Origin: an uncultured Prevotellaceae bacterium
GTDB lineage: Bacteria > Bacteroidota > Bacteroidia > Bacteroidales > Muribaculaceae
Direction: 5' to 3'
DNA: 64,000 nucleotides
NCBI GenBank assembly: GCA_900317325.1
Contig: ONGE01000002.1
Location: 62,001 to 126,000, forward strand
Position 1 is the first letter of the stretch. Each line of letters opens with the position of its first letter. A program made the translations under genes and the position numbers. Below the pieces are notes generated by a model, which was given only the letters and a program-made list of their open reading frames with translations, did no database searches and had not been told where the DNA came from. Positions 15,495-24,273 of the stretch are shown one piece after another.

Positions 15495-16034
15495 ATGATG
15501 AAAAGAGTAATTGTCATTTCCACGAGCCTGCGCCATGGCTCAAACAGCGACATGCTCGCCGATAAGTTTGTTGAAGGCGCTCAAGCTGCCGGACACGATG
15601 TCGAAAAGATTTCCCTTGCGGGCAAGAACATCCAGTTCTGCAAGGGCTGTTTAGCCTGCCAACAGTTGGGCCGTTGTGTCATCAATGATGATGTGAACGA
15701 CATCATGGCCAAGGTGTTGAAAGCCGACGTCGTGGCATGGGCAACGCCCATCTATTATTACGAGATGAGCGGCCAGATGAAGACGCTCATCGACCGCATG
15801 AACGCCATGTATCCGCTGGACTACCAGTTCCGTGACGTCTATCTGCTGACCACAGCGGCTGAGGACGAGGAGATGACTCCGAAGCGGGCCGAGGCCGGTC
15901 TGACCGGATGGATTGACTGCTATCCCAAGAGCCGCCTGGCTGGCACCCTCTTTTGCGGCGGTGTGAACCAGTCCCGCGAAATCGACGGTAATCCCAAATT
16001 GCAAGAAGCCTTTGAATTAGGCAAAAACATATAA
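15495..16034 (+). CDS. NAD(P)H-dependent FMN reductase / flavodoxin-fold oxidoreductase
   Basis: 179 residues. The start RVIVISTSLRHGSNSDMLAD is the FMN phosphate loop of NADPH-dependent FMN reductases. It is followed by a cysteine cluster, CKGCLACQQLGRC, found in the iron-sulfur-flavoprotein-like subgroup, and by VVAWATPIYYYEMSGQMKTL, which lines the flavin. It is probably a soluble flavoenzyme that reduces quinones or similar acceptors; whether the cysteines hold a cluster is unknown. Seventeen bases follow the acetyltransferase stop. Two adjacent ATGs could serve as start. Confidence 0.88.
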   Translation: MMKRVIVISTSLRHGSNSDMLADKFVEGAQAAGHDVEKISLAGKNIQFCKGCLACQQLGRCVINDDVNDIMAKVLKADVVAWATPIYYYEMSGQMKTLIDRMNAMYPLDYQFRDVYLLTTAAEDEEMTPKRAEAGLTGWIDCYPKSRLAGTLFCGGVNQSREIDGNPKLQEAFELGKNI

Positions 16035-16039
16035 TCACA

Positions 16040-17131
16040 ATGAAGAAGATTCTATTGGCCGCAGTACTGTTAGTCGGAATGCTAATGGCCTGCACAGACT
16101 CAAAACAAACTAAAACTGAAGATAATATGACAACACTGCAACTGACTCAGGAATGGGACAAGACGTTCCCCAAGAGTGATAAGGTGGACCACAAGAAGGT
16201 CACGTTCAAGAATCGTTACGGCATCGAACTCGCTGCCGACATGTACACGCCAAAGGGCGCTACAGGAAAACTTCCCGCCATTGCCGTTTCTGGACCGTTT
16301 GGTGCCGTGAAGGAGCAGAGCAGCGGACTGTATGCCCAGCACATGGCCGAGCGTGGCTTCCTGACCATTGCCTTCGATCCCTCGTTCACCGGCGAGAGTG
16401 GTGGTGAACCTCGTCGCATGGCATCGCCCGACATCAACACCGAGGACTTCCTCGCTGCCGTCGATTTTCTCAGCGTGCAGGAGAATGTGGATCCTGAGCG
16501 CATCGGCATCATCGGCATCTGTGGTTTCGGCGGCATGGCTGTGAACGCTGCAGCCCTCGACCCGCGCATCAAGGCCACCGTCGCCTCGACCATGTATGAC
16601 ATGAGCAAGGTGAACGTGGAAGGTTACTTCAAGAGCGAGGACACCAAGGAACAGCGCATGGAGAAGCGCCGTGCCATCGCCGCACAACGCACCGAGGACT
16701 ACAAGAGCGGCACTTACAAGCGTGCCGGTGGCGTCATTGACCCGCTGCCCGAGGATGCGCCGTTCTTTGTGAAGGACTACTACGACTACTACAAGACCAA
16801 GCGCGGCTATCACGAGCGCAGCGGCAACTCGACCGACGGTTGGAACGTCATCGGCTGCCAGTCGTTCATGAACCAGCCCCTGCTGGCCTGGGCCCACGAG
16901 ATCGAGAATCCCGTGCTGCTCATCCACGGCGAGAAGGCCCACTCGCGCTACTTCAGCGAGTACGCTTTCGAGAAGATGACGGGCAAGCACGTCGAGGGAC
17001 AGAGTGCTGTCGTCGGCAACAAGGAGCTGCTCATCATCCCCGGAGCCGTGCACACCGACCTCTATGACGACAAGAACGAGAGGATTCCCTACGACAAGAT
17101 GGAACAATTCTTCAAGGACAACCTGAAGTAA
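16040..17131 (+). CDS. Alpha/beta hydrolase lipoprotein (dienelactone-hydrolase-like)
   Basis: 363 residues. A lipoprotein signal with lipobox GMLMACT places it in the envelope. The hydrolase core begins with FKNRYGIELAADMYTPKG, and the nucleophile elbow reads GICGFGG, so the nucleophile is Cys rather than Ser, as in dienelactone hydrolases. LLIHGEKAHSR and the His of PGAVHTDLYD complete the likely triad. Members of this group act on esters or lactones of small molecules. It follows the FMN reductase gene by five bases. Confidence 0.85.
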   Translation: MKKILLAAVLLVGMLMACTDSKQTKTEDNMTTLQLTQEWDKTFPKSDKVDHKKVTFKNRYGIELAADMYTPKGATGKLPAIAVSGPFGAVKEQSSGLYAQHMAERGFLTIAFDPSFTGESGGEPRRMASPDINTEDFLAAVDFLSVQENVDPERIGIIGICGFGGMAVNAAALDPRIKATVASTMYDMSKVNVEGYFKSEDTKEQRMEKRRAIAAQRTEDYKSGTYKRAGGVIDPLPEDAPFFVKDYYDYYKTKRGYHERSGNSTDGWNVIGCQSFMNQPLLAWAHEIENPVLLIHGEKAHSRYFSEYAFEKMTGKHVEGQSAVVGNKELLIIPGAVHTDLYDDKNERIPYDKMEQFFKDNLK

Positions 17132-17142
17132 AAAACAAGACG

Positions 17143-18150
17143 ATGAGAAGCGTAACACTTTTAATCATAGCATTATTGACAATGGCAACAGTAAACAGTC
17201 AGACGCTGACCGAGCGTCAGCAGGGATTGGCGGCATGTGCCTGCCTGATGGCACAAGGTGACCTGGAGCGATTGGAACCGGCGGTGCGACAAGCGCTCGA
17301 CAACGGTGTAACCGTCAACGAGTTGAAGGAAGCGTTCTCGCAGCTCTATGCCTACACGGGATTTCCGCGTTCGCTGAATGCCCTGGGCGTGCTGAGCAAG
17401 GTTTTGGAAAACAGGAATCCTGCCTGGCAGGAGGGTAAACCCTGGACTCGCCCCGCCGAGTGGGACGATGCCCGCAAGGCCTACGAACTGGGCAAGAAGA
17501 ACCAGACGCAGCTCTCGGGCCGTCCGTTTGACTACACCTTCTGCCCTCAAGATGACTACTACCTGAAGTCGCACCTCTTCGGTGACATCTTCGCCGGTGA
17601 TCAACTGACTGCCGCCGACCGCGAAATCGTGACCGTGGCAGCGCTGAGCGGCCTCGTGGGTGTAGCGCCGCAACTGGCAGCTCACAAGCAGGGCGCCGTG
17701 AACATGGGCAACACTCAGGAACTGGTGGACGAACTGTGTGCATGGCTTGACAAGCAGGGATACACCCTGCGAAGCGATTGGCCCAAAGGCGAGCCTAATT
17801 CGGCTTATGCCCAGTTCTTCATCGGCAACAGCTACTTGGCCGATATGGGCAGTGGCGTGTTCAACGTCACCTTCGAGCCCCGCTGCCGCAACAACTGGCA
17901 CATCCACCACAAGCAGGTGCAGATGCTCATCTGCGTCGCCGGCCGTGGCTGGTATCAGGAGTGGGGCAAGGAGCCGATAGCCATGACGCCCGGCACCGTC
18001 ATCGCCATCCCTGCCGAGGTTAAGCACTGGCACGGAGCAGCCAAGGACAGCTGGTTCCAGCACTTAACTTACCATACCAACGTGCAGGAAGGCGCCTCCA
18101 ATGAATGGCTGGAGCCTGTGACCGACGAGGTCTATAACCAACTGCAATAG
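17143..18150 (+). CDS. Carboxymuconolactone-decarboxylase-like / cupin fusion, exported
   Basis: 335 residues. A short signal peptide (ending NSQT) precedes two CMD-like helical halves (about 20-90 and 135-205) and a C-terminal cupin (about 225-320) with WHIHHKQVQM and KHWHGAAKD, the histidines of a metal site. In peroxidase-type CMD proteins the active site is CxxCxxxH; here the matching segment reads GVAPQLAAHK without cysteines, so AhpD-like peroxidase activity is unlikely. CMD-cupin fusions are often encoded near AraC regulators, flavin reductases and hydrolases, as here. Reaction unknown. Last gene of module 2. Confidence 0.82.
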   Translation: MRSVTLLIIALLTMATVNSQTLTERQQGLAACACLMAQGDLERLEPAVRQALDNGVTVNELKEAFSQLYAYTGFPRSLNALGVLSKVLENRNPAWQEGKPWTRPAEWDDARKAYELGKKNQTQLSGRPFDYTFCPQDDYYLKSHLFGDIFAGDQLTAADREIVTVAALSGLVGVAPQLAAHKQGAVNMGNTQELVDELCAWLDKQGYTLRSDWPKGEPNSAYAQFFIGNSYLADMGSGVFNVTFEPRCRNNWHIHHKQVQMLICVAGRGWYQEWGKEPIAMTPGTVIAIPAEVKHWHGAAKDSWFQHLTYHTNVQEGASNEWLEPVTDEVYNQLQ

Positions 18151-18238
18151 ACCATCGCGGGATCCTCTCCTCCTGAGGTGAGGATGCGCTCCCGATAGAC
18201 TGAAACATTATTACATACATACTCACTTCTTTTGAACA

Positions 18239-18273
18239 GCAGAGACGCAAAACAATGCGTCTCTGCTTTTTTT
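18239..18273 (+). terminator. Strong terminator after module 2
   Basis: An 11-bp perfect stem (18239-18249 / 18256-18266, loop of six) is followed by seven or more T residues. The stem contains the GAGACGCAA element that recurs as a palindrome elsewhere in the window. Confidence 0.92.
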
Positions 18274-18373
18274 ACTATGGAAAAAGTGTCATAAATCACT
18301 GTGAGTTCACCTCATTTTTAGGTATTGTGCGGCTCGGCGATCAGGAGTAATTTTATACTCCAAAATCAATGAA

Positions 18374-21103
18374 ATGCAGCTGATTAAATCAATCATACTG
18401 GTCCTTGCGGCCTTAACCATACAAATCGCTGATGCTCAAGCCCTCGTGAATGGCATCGTGCTTGATGCCGAGACGCTGGAGCCCGTCATCGGTGCCACTG
18501 TGCTCGACGCCAAACGGGGCAAAGCGCTCACAGTGACTCAAACCGACGGCACCTTCAGCATACCTAAAAATAATGAGGTCACACTCAAGATCACCTCGGT
18601 GGGCTACAAACCGTTGGTCACTGCCCTCACGCCTGACGGGCGTTACCTGCTGCAAGCCGAGGTGAGCCAACTGGGCGAGGTGGTAGTGACAGCCCAGGAA
18701 AACCGCGGGCTGACAACCTCGTCAAGAATCGAAAAGCACGCGATGGAGCACTTGCAGCCCTCGAGTTTCGCCGACCTGCTGGAACTGCTGCCCGGTGGCC
18801 GCAGCCATGACCCGTCGCTGAGCGCCCCCAACAACATCCACATCCGCGAGATTGCCTCTGGCAGCAGCAATTATGCCACCTCGTCGCTCGGCACCAGTTT
18901 CATTATCGATGGCGCCCCCATTTCGACCAATGCCAACATGCAGTATCTGGCCGGAGCTTGGGACCTCATGGCTACCACCCGTGACAATACCAACGCGGGC
19001 GTGGACATGCGCGGCATCTCGACCGATGACATCGAGCGTGTGGAGATTGTCCGTGGCATCCCGTCGGTGGAATATGGCGACTTGACCAGCGGATTGGTGA
19101 AAATCGAGCGCCGTCGCGGCGGACACGACATGAAGTTCCGCCTGAAAGCCGACATGGGCTCCAAGCTTTTCTATGCAGCCAAGGACCTGGAATGGGAACG
19201 ACACAAGTTGGCCCTGAACCTGAGCGCCGACTACCTTGACGCCAAGGCCGACCCGCGCAACCGCCTGGAAAACTACAAGCGCATGACCCTCTCGGCCCGA
19301 CTGCAAAAACGTTGGGAGAAAGAGGATTATCATCTCACCCTGTCATCAAACATTGATTTTTCCCGATCACTGGACAACGACAAACAGGATATCGACCAGA
19401 CCTACAGCGCCGAGGATGCCTACAAGTCGAGTTACAACCGCTGGGCCATGCTCGTTGCCTTGCGGCTCCAGACCATGCGCCACATGTGGCTCAAATCGGC
19501 CGAATTGACCGTCTCGACCTCGCTCGAGAAAGACCTAATCGAGCGCACCCGCCTCGTGCAACTGTCAAGGATGACGGTAGCGCCCCTGTCGAAGGAAGAA
19601 GGAGAAAATGACGCCTATATCCTTCCTTTTAAATACATAGGGCACCACGAGGTGGACGGCAAGCCCATGAATGCCTTCATCAAACTCAATGCCCGCTTGC
19701 AGATTCCCAGCAATATCGTGTCCAACACCTTGCTCGTCGGTACCGACTGGAACCTCGATAAGAACCTGGGTCGCGGACAGGTATTCGACCCGATGACACC
19801 CGTCTATACCGGCATTTCGTCACGCCAGCGTTCACTTAAAGAGATTCCTGCCAACCACCGCCTGTCGGCCTACGCCGAGGAAAGCGTGAAATGGCCCACC
19901 GCCATCGGCACGCTGGAGATGACGGCAGGCATCCGTGCCACCACTTTGCTGAACCTGGAGCGCACCTACGTGATGAACGGTAAGTTCTATTGGGACCCGC
20001 GCGCCAATATCGGTTACACCCTGCCCCGACTGACGGTGTTCGGCAAACCGACCTTCATCCGCATTGCAGCCGGCATCGGCCAGCACACCAAGATGCCCAC
20101 CATGGAGCAACTCTTCCCTGACCTGATGTACATCGATTTCATCCAGCTGAACTACTATCACGACAATCCCGACTACCGTCGCATCAACTTGATGACCTAC
20201 ATCGTCAATCCCCGCAACACGGCCCTTGAGCCGGCCCGCAACCTCAAGAAAGAGGTGACACTCGACATCAACATCGGCGGCAACCGATTGGCGGTCACGG
20301 CCTTCAGGGAGAAGATGACATCGGGCTTCCGCATGCAATCCTACTACCAGACATTCCAATACAAGCAGTATGACCCCAGCGGCATCGATGCCGCAAGCCT
20401 GACTGCGCAGCCCAATCTCGCTGATTTGCCCTACACGGTCATCAACGAGCTGGCCGGTTGCGGCAATTACACCAATGGCAGCATGACACTCAAGGAGGGC
20501 ATCGAGTACACCCTCGAGACCAAGCGTTTCCCCGTCGTCTTGACGCGTCTGACCATCAACGGTGCCTACTTCCGTACCACCTACAACAACTCGATTGTTG
20601 ACTCCTACCGCCCCAGTCAGGTGATTGATAACCGTCAGATTCAATACGTCGGCCTGTATGCCAACGACGACGGCTCGGTGAGGGAGTCTTTCAACACCAA
20701 TTTCACGCTCGACACCGACGTTCCCCGCCTCAAACTGGGTTTCTCCATCTCGGCCCAGTGCCTGTGGTTCACTACCTCGCAACGCAAGGAAGTCAGCAAC
20801 TACCCCGTCCAGTACATTGCTCCTGACGGCAGCATCCACGACTGGCAAGACAGCGATGCCGACGACCTGTACCTGCGTTGGCTCGTGCGCGACTACACCT
20901 CGTCACAGTTCGAGAAAGACCGCGTGCCCTTTGCCATGAACGTGAACATGAAAGTCACCAAGAAACTCTTTGACGACCGGCTCCACATCGCCATGTTCTG
21001 CAACAAACTTTGGGACTATACCCCCGATTACGACAGCCGTGGCACGACCATCCGTCGCCATGTCACCCCCTACTTCGGACTCGAAATGAACATCAAGCTA
21101 TGA
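18374..21103 (+). CDS. TonB-dependent outer-membrane receptor
   Basis: 909 residues. Signal peptide to about residue 22, then a carboxypeptidase-regulatory-like beta-sandwich (about 24-92, with VNGIVLDAETLEPVIGATV), a plug domain (about 100-235, ending RVEIVRGIPSVEYGDLTSG) and a 22-strand type barrel. In the family, ligand uptake is powered by TonB-ExbBD. There is no SusD gene beside it, so this is not a classical polysaccharide utilisation locus. The stop overlaps the next ATG (ATGA), and the following genes encode two lipoproteins, a second barrel and a periplasmic M16 protease, pointing to a protein or peptide ligand. Confidence 0.92.
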   Translation: MQLIKSIILVLAALTIQIADAQALVNGIVLDAETLEPVIGATVLDAKRGKALTVTQTDGTFSIPKNNEVTLKITSVGYKPLVTALTPDGRYLLQAEVSQLGEVVVTAQENRGLTTSSRIEKHAMEHLQPSSFADLLELLPGGRSHDPSLSAPNNIHIREIASGSSNYATSSLGTSFIIDGAPISTNANMQYLAGAWDLMATTRDNTNAGVDMRGISTDDIERVEIVRGIPSVEYGDLTSGLVKIERRRGGHDMKFRLKADMGSKLFYAAKDLEWERHKLALNLSADYLDAKADPRNRLENYKRMTLSARLQKRWEKEDYHLTLSSNIDFSRSLDNDKQDIDQTYSAEDAYKSSYNRWAMLVALRLQTMRHMWLKSAELTVSTSLEKDLIERTRLVQLSRMTVAPLSKEEGENDAYILPFKYIGHHEVDGKPMNAFIKLNARLQIPSNIVSNTLLVGTDWNLDKNLGRGQVFDPMTPVYTGISSRQRSLKEIPANHRLSAYAEESVKWPTAIGTLEMTAGIRATTLLNLERTYVMNGKFYWDPRANIGYTLPRLTVFGKPTFIRIAAGIGQHTKMPTMEQLFPDLMYIDFIQLNYYHDNPDYRRINLMTYIVNPRNTALEPARNLKKEVTLDINIGGNRLAVTAFREKMTSGFRMQSYYQTFQYKQYDPSGIDAASLTAQPNLADLPYTVINELAGCGNYTNGSMTLKEGIEYTLETKRFPVVLTRLTINGAYFRTTYNNSIVDSYRPSQVIDNRQIQYVGLYANDDGSVRESFNTNFTLDTDVPRLKLGFSISAQCLWFTTSQRKEVSNYPVQYIAPDGSIHDWQDSDADDLYLRWLVRDYTSSQFEKDRVPFAMNVNMKVTKKLFDDRLHIAMFCNKLWDYTPDYDSRGTTIRRHVTPYFGLEMNIKL

Positions 21104-21483
21104 AACAGATTCTCCATTTCATCATAACGTTGACACTGACCATGGTCATCACAGCCTGTGCTCCCGTGGAGGACGACATCTTCACCACGGCCCGCATCAC
21201 AGTCACGGCCGGCGATGAGTTGATCATCACCCGCGTTCAGGCACAGGTGCAGTTGACCAACGTGAACACCCACCAGGTAACCACAGTTGCCGACTTTGAG
21301 GGTTCCAGCGCCACGGTCGAGGTGCTGCGCGGCGCCTATCAGATTGGCATCGAGGGCGTTGCCACCTGCCAGATGTCTGACGGCACCACACGCATGCGAC
21401 AATTCCGCAGCCAGAGCGACTATGCCGAGTTCATCAGTAAAGAGCAGAACGACATCACACTTAACATGATTTTCCTGGACTGA
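21100..21483 (+). CDS. Small lipoprotein of the TonB receptor locus
   Basis: 127 residues from the ATG that overlaps the receptor stop codon (ATGA). It has a lipoprotein signal with lipobox VITAC. The mature domain (about 25-127) looks like an all-beta sandwich: ARITVTAGDELIITRVQAQV, VNTHQVTTVADFEGSSATVE, GAYQIGIEGVATCQM. Its strand pattern is like the first domain of the lipoprotein at 23035, so the two may be related surface or periplasmic accessory factors. No known family is certain. Confidence 0.7.
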   Translation: MKQILHFIITLTLTMVITACAPVEDDIFTTARITVTAGDELIITRVQAQVQLTNVNTHQVTTVADFEGSSATVEVLRGAYQIGIEGVATCQMSDGTTRMRQFRSQSDYAEFISKEQNDITLNMIFLD

Positions 21484-21484
21484 T

Positions 21485-22978
21485 ATGAGACGACTTTTCT
21501 TATTCATTCTCATCTTCATAACCACCGGAGCGGCGATGGCATCCAACGCCGACTCGGCCCTCGTCGAGCACATATCGCTGGAGAAACTCACAGTGCAGGA
21601 GTCGCTGCTTAACCCCGCATTGCACGGGATCGGTTATCAACGGTCGTTCTCACAACTGGCTCTGGGCATCGACCTCCAGCGCCAGTCCACCGCTTTCATC
21701 CCTGAGAAAGGCAAGGGTTTCACACTGCCCTACATCAAAGTGAATACCTATCATCACCTGAATGGCAGCAGCACCGTCTGGGGCGAAGCCTCCTACACGA
21801 CCGGCAAGCAACACGACATCAAGTGGAACTCCACCAGCGACTACGACCTGTTGCAACCCTATATCCTTGCCGACACCGCGGGAGGCAACACACGCCGTGA
21901 ACGCTACACCATTTCGGGCGGCTATGCAGCCCGTATCAACCGCCTCGCCTTGGGCGGAGAAATGCTCGTGCGTGCCGAGCAGGAATACCGTGGGCGTGAC
22001 CCGCGCATGCGGGGCATCGTCACCGACTTGACACTGCGCATCGGCAGCGGTTACGATTTTATGCGTTATCGTGTGGGAGCAAGCATCGAAGCCAACATCT
22101 ACAAGCAGACCAACAGCGTCGCCTTTTATCGTGAGGAGGGCGTCATCCCAGAGTTTCAGATGACAGGCCTGGGCACCGAATACAGCCGTTTCTCGGGCGA
22201 CAAGCGCAGCCTCTATTACGACGGGGGCGGCATGGCCCTGCTGCTTCACGCCTCGCCGATTGACCATAGCGGCATCTACTGTGACCTCTCGCTTGACGAG
22301 CATCGCTATCACCGCAAACTCGCCGAATTCAACTCCATGCCGCTCACCGACCTCTACAACGAGCATGCGGGAGTGACGGTCGGCTGGAAACGCGACAAGG
22401 GCTATCGCCTCGTCACACTGGCGCATCTTGACTGTACAAGGCGCACAGGAAACGAGCACGTGGGCGGCACCTCCGATGCCCGCTATTTTCCCGTCATCGC
22501 TTGCTTGACGATGTACAAGGGTCAGATGCTGGACAGCTACCTGGGCGCGCTATACGGGCGAAATCATTGGAATATCGTCTTGACTGCCGGATACAAATCT
22601 CAAAGCGAGGAATACATCTATCCTCACCGTGAGATGAAGGCCAGCCACGCCTACGGCAAGCTACAGGGGCAGTGTTTCCTGCGTCCCGGCAACAAAATAC
22701 TGCTGACCGTGGATGCCCATGCGTCCTATCTTGCCAAGGTAAGCGACAAGTTGCAGATGCCCTTTGCCAACATGGGAGAAGACATCACCCGACTGATTCA
22801 GCACAAGCACAAGTTCGCTACAGCCAATTATACCGACCTGGGCGCCAAAGTGCGTGCCGGCTATGCCTGGAGGCAGACACGTTATGGCATTTTTGCTGAG
22901 TTGGGTGGCAGCTTGACCTTTTGTTCGGCCAACGAGCACCAGACGCTGTTTCACAGTTCAATAGGAATAACATTTTGA
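21485..22978 (+). CDS. Outer-membrane beta-barrel protein (DUF6850-like)
   Basis: 497 residues with a signal peptide (about 1-19) and alternating aromatic/polar strands typical of outer-membrane barrels, ending in the terminal aromatic pattern HSSIGITF. It starts one base after the preceding stop. I connect it with DUF6850 barrels that occur beside DUF4876 lipoproteins and TonB receptors in Bacteroides, from memory of gene order rather than a clear motif. It may act as an accessory channel or surface partner of the receptor. Confidence 0.65.
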   Translation: MRRLFLFILIFITTGAAMASNADSALVEHISLEKLTVQESLLNPALHGIGYQRSFSQLALGIDLQRQSTAFIPEKGKGFTLPYIKVNTYHHLNGSSTVWGEASYTTGKQHDIKWNSTSDYDLLQPYILADTAGGNTRRERYTISGGYAARINRLALGGEMLVRAEQEYRGRDPRMRGIVTDLTLRIGSGYDFMRYRVGASIEANIYKQTNSVAFYREEGVIPEFQMTGLGTEYSRFSGDKRSLYYDGGGMALLLHASPIDHSGIYCDLSLDEHRYHRKLAEFNSMPLTDLYNEHAGVTVGWKRDKGYRLVTLAHLDCTRRTGNEHVGGTSDARYFPVIACLTMYKGQMLDSYLGALYGRNHWNIVLTAGYKSQSEEYIYPHREMKASHAYGKLQGQCFLRPGNKILLTVDAHASYLAKVSDKLQMPFANMGEDITRLIQHKHKFATANYTDLGAKVRAGYAWRQTRYGIFAELGGSLTFCSANEHQTLFHSSIGITF

Positions 22979-23034
22979 CAACAAAATATTAATTATCAAC
23001 CAATTAAATTAAACAAAACAAAAAACAAAAACAA

Positions 23035-24273
23035 ATGAAAAAGTTAATCTTGAACAGCATCATCATGATGCTTGCCGCAGTCTTGTGTTTATCATCTTGC
23101 AATGGTGATGACCCCATACCCGTCATCCCCACTACAGTTGTGAATCTTGAAGTTCCCGCCAACCTCAAGAACGTAGTCCTGACGAGCGCAAAAGCCACGC
23201 TGACCAACGTCGAGACGAAACAGGTCACCACCATCGAGGCCTCACAGTTCATCAAGGACGAGAACGGTTACAAGATCATGTGCAACGACATCAAGGCCGG
23301 CAACTACAACGTCGTCGTCAGCGGTCACCTCGAATTTACCCTGAACGGTGTCGCCGGTCAAAAGGACTTTGAGGTAAAATCGGACAACGTGGCCATTTCC
23401 GAGACGTCACACAACCTGAAGATGACCGTCTCCACCTTCACGGCCCAGGGCGGTTTTGTCATCAGCGAGATTTTCTTCACCGGCACCTCGACTGCCGAGG
23501 GCAAATCCTACAGCGGTGACCAGTACATCATCATCACCAACAACTCTGATGTCACGCTGTATGCCGACAGCATCGCCGTGCTTGAGTCTGCCTTCCTGAC
23601 GACCATTAAGGAGGACTACACCCCTGACATCATGTCCACCGACTTCTCGGTACAGGCCTGCTACATGATTCCCGGCAACGGCAAGAGCGTTCCCGTTGAG
23701 CCCGGCCAGAGCCTCACGCTGGCTGTCAACGCCATCAACCACACGACCGAGCAACCCAACTCCATCGACCTGAGCAAGGCCGACTTTGAGTTCTATGACG
23801 AGACCTCCAACCCCAATTTCACCGACCCCGACGGCTCGGCTCCCAATCTGGACAAATGGTATTGCTACACCGCCACCATCTACCAGTTCCACAGCCGTGG
23901 CTACAACTCGATGGCCATTGCCAAGATGCAGACCAGCAAGGAAGACTGGCTGGAGAATTATGTCTATGACGCCACCTACATGTTTGTGTTCGGTGACTTC
24001 TCCAAGGAAATGACCAAGAGCGGCATCTATAAAGTGCCTAACAGCTGGATTCTTGACGGTGTGAACCTGAGTGTGGAATCGGTGCGCGAGTGGAACGTGC
24101 TTGATGCATCGATCGACGCCGGTTGGACCTATTGCGGAAAAGTGGATCGCGACGACACCCGCTTCAACAAGTCGGTGATCCGCAAGCAGGATGCCAGCGG
24201 CAAGTACATCGACACCAACAATTCAACCAACGATTTCATCCCCGAAGCTCCCGCTTCATTGCTCAATAAATGA
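23035..24273 (+). CDS. DUF4876-like lipoprotein
   Basis: 412 residues. Lipobox CLSSCN at about residue 22 marks it as a lipoprotein. The first domain (about 30-125) is a small beta-sandwich (VNLEVPANLKNVVLTSAKAT); the second (about 130-412) contains GGFVISEIFFTGTSTAEGKS, DQYIIITNNSDVTLYADSI and SIDAGWTYCGKVDRDDTRFN, which fits DUF4876 proteins found with TonB receptors. It is probably surface exposed and could bind the ligand before uptake. The stop overlaps the ATG of the M16 protease (ATGA), tying it to the same transcript. Confidence 0.7.
   Translation: MKKLILNSIIMMLAAVLCLSSCNGDDPIPVIPTTVVNLEVPANLKNVVLTSAKATLTNVETKQVTTIEASQFIKDENGYKIMCNDIKAGNYNVVVSGHLEFTLNGVAGQKDFEVKSDNVAISETSHNLKMTVSTFTAQGGFVISEIFFTGTSTAEGKSYSGDQYIIITNNSDVTLYADSIAVLESAFLTTIKEDYTPDIMSTDFSVQACYMIPGNGKSVPVEPGQSLTLAVNAINHTTEQPNSIDLSKADFEFYDETSNPNFTDPDGSAPNLDKWYCYTATIYQFHSRGYNSMAIAKMQTSKEDWLENYVYDATYMFVFGDFSKEMTKSGIYKVPNSWILDGVNLSVESVREWNVLDASIDAGWTYCGKVDRDDTRFNKSVIRKQDASGKYIDTNNSTNDFIPEAPASLLNK

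Noticed and set aside
16100-17158. Minus-strand frame opposite the alpha/beta hydrolase
   Set aside because: Antisense shadow; the plus-strand gene has signal peptide and catalytic motifs.
18374-24273. Polysaccharide utilisation locus
   Set aside because: No SusD, no glycoside hydrolase and no hybrid sensor; the M16 protease points to a peptide ligand.
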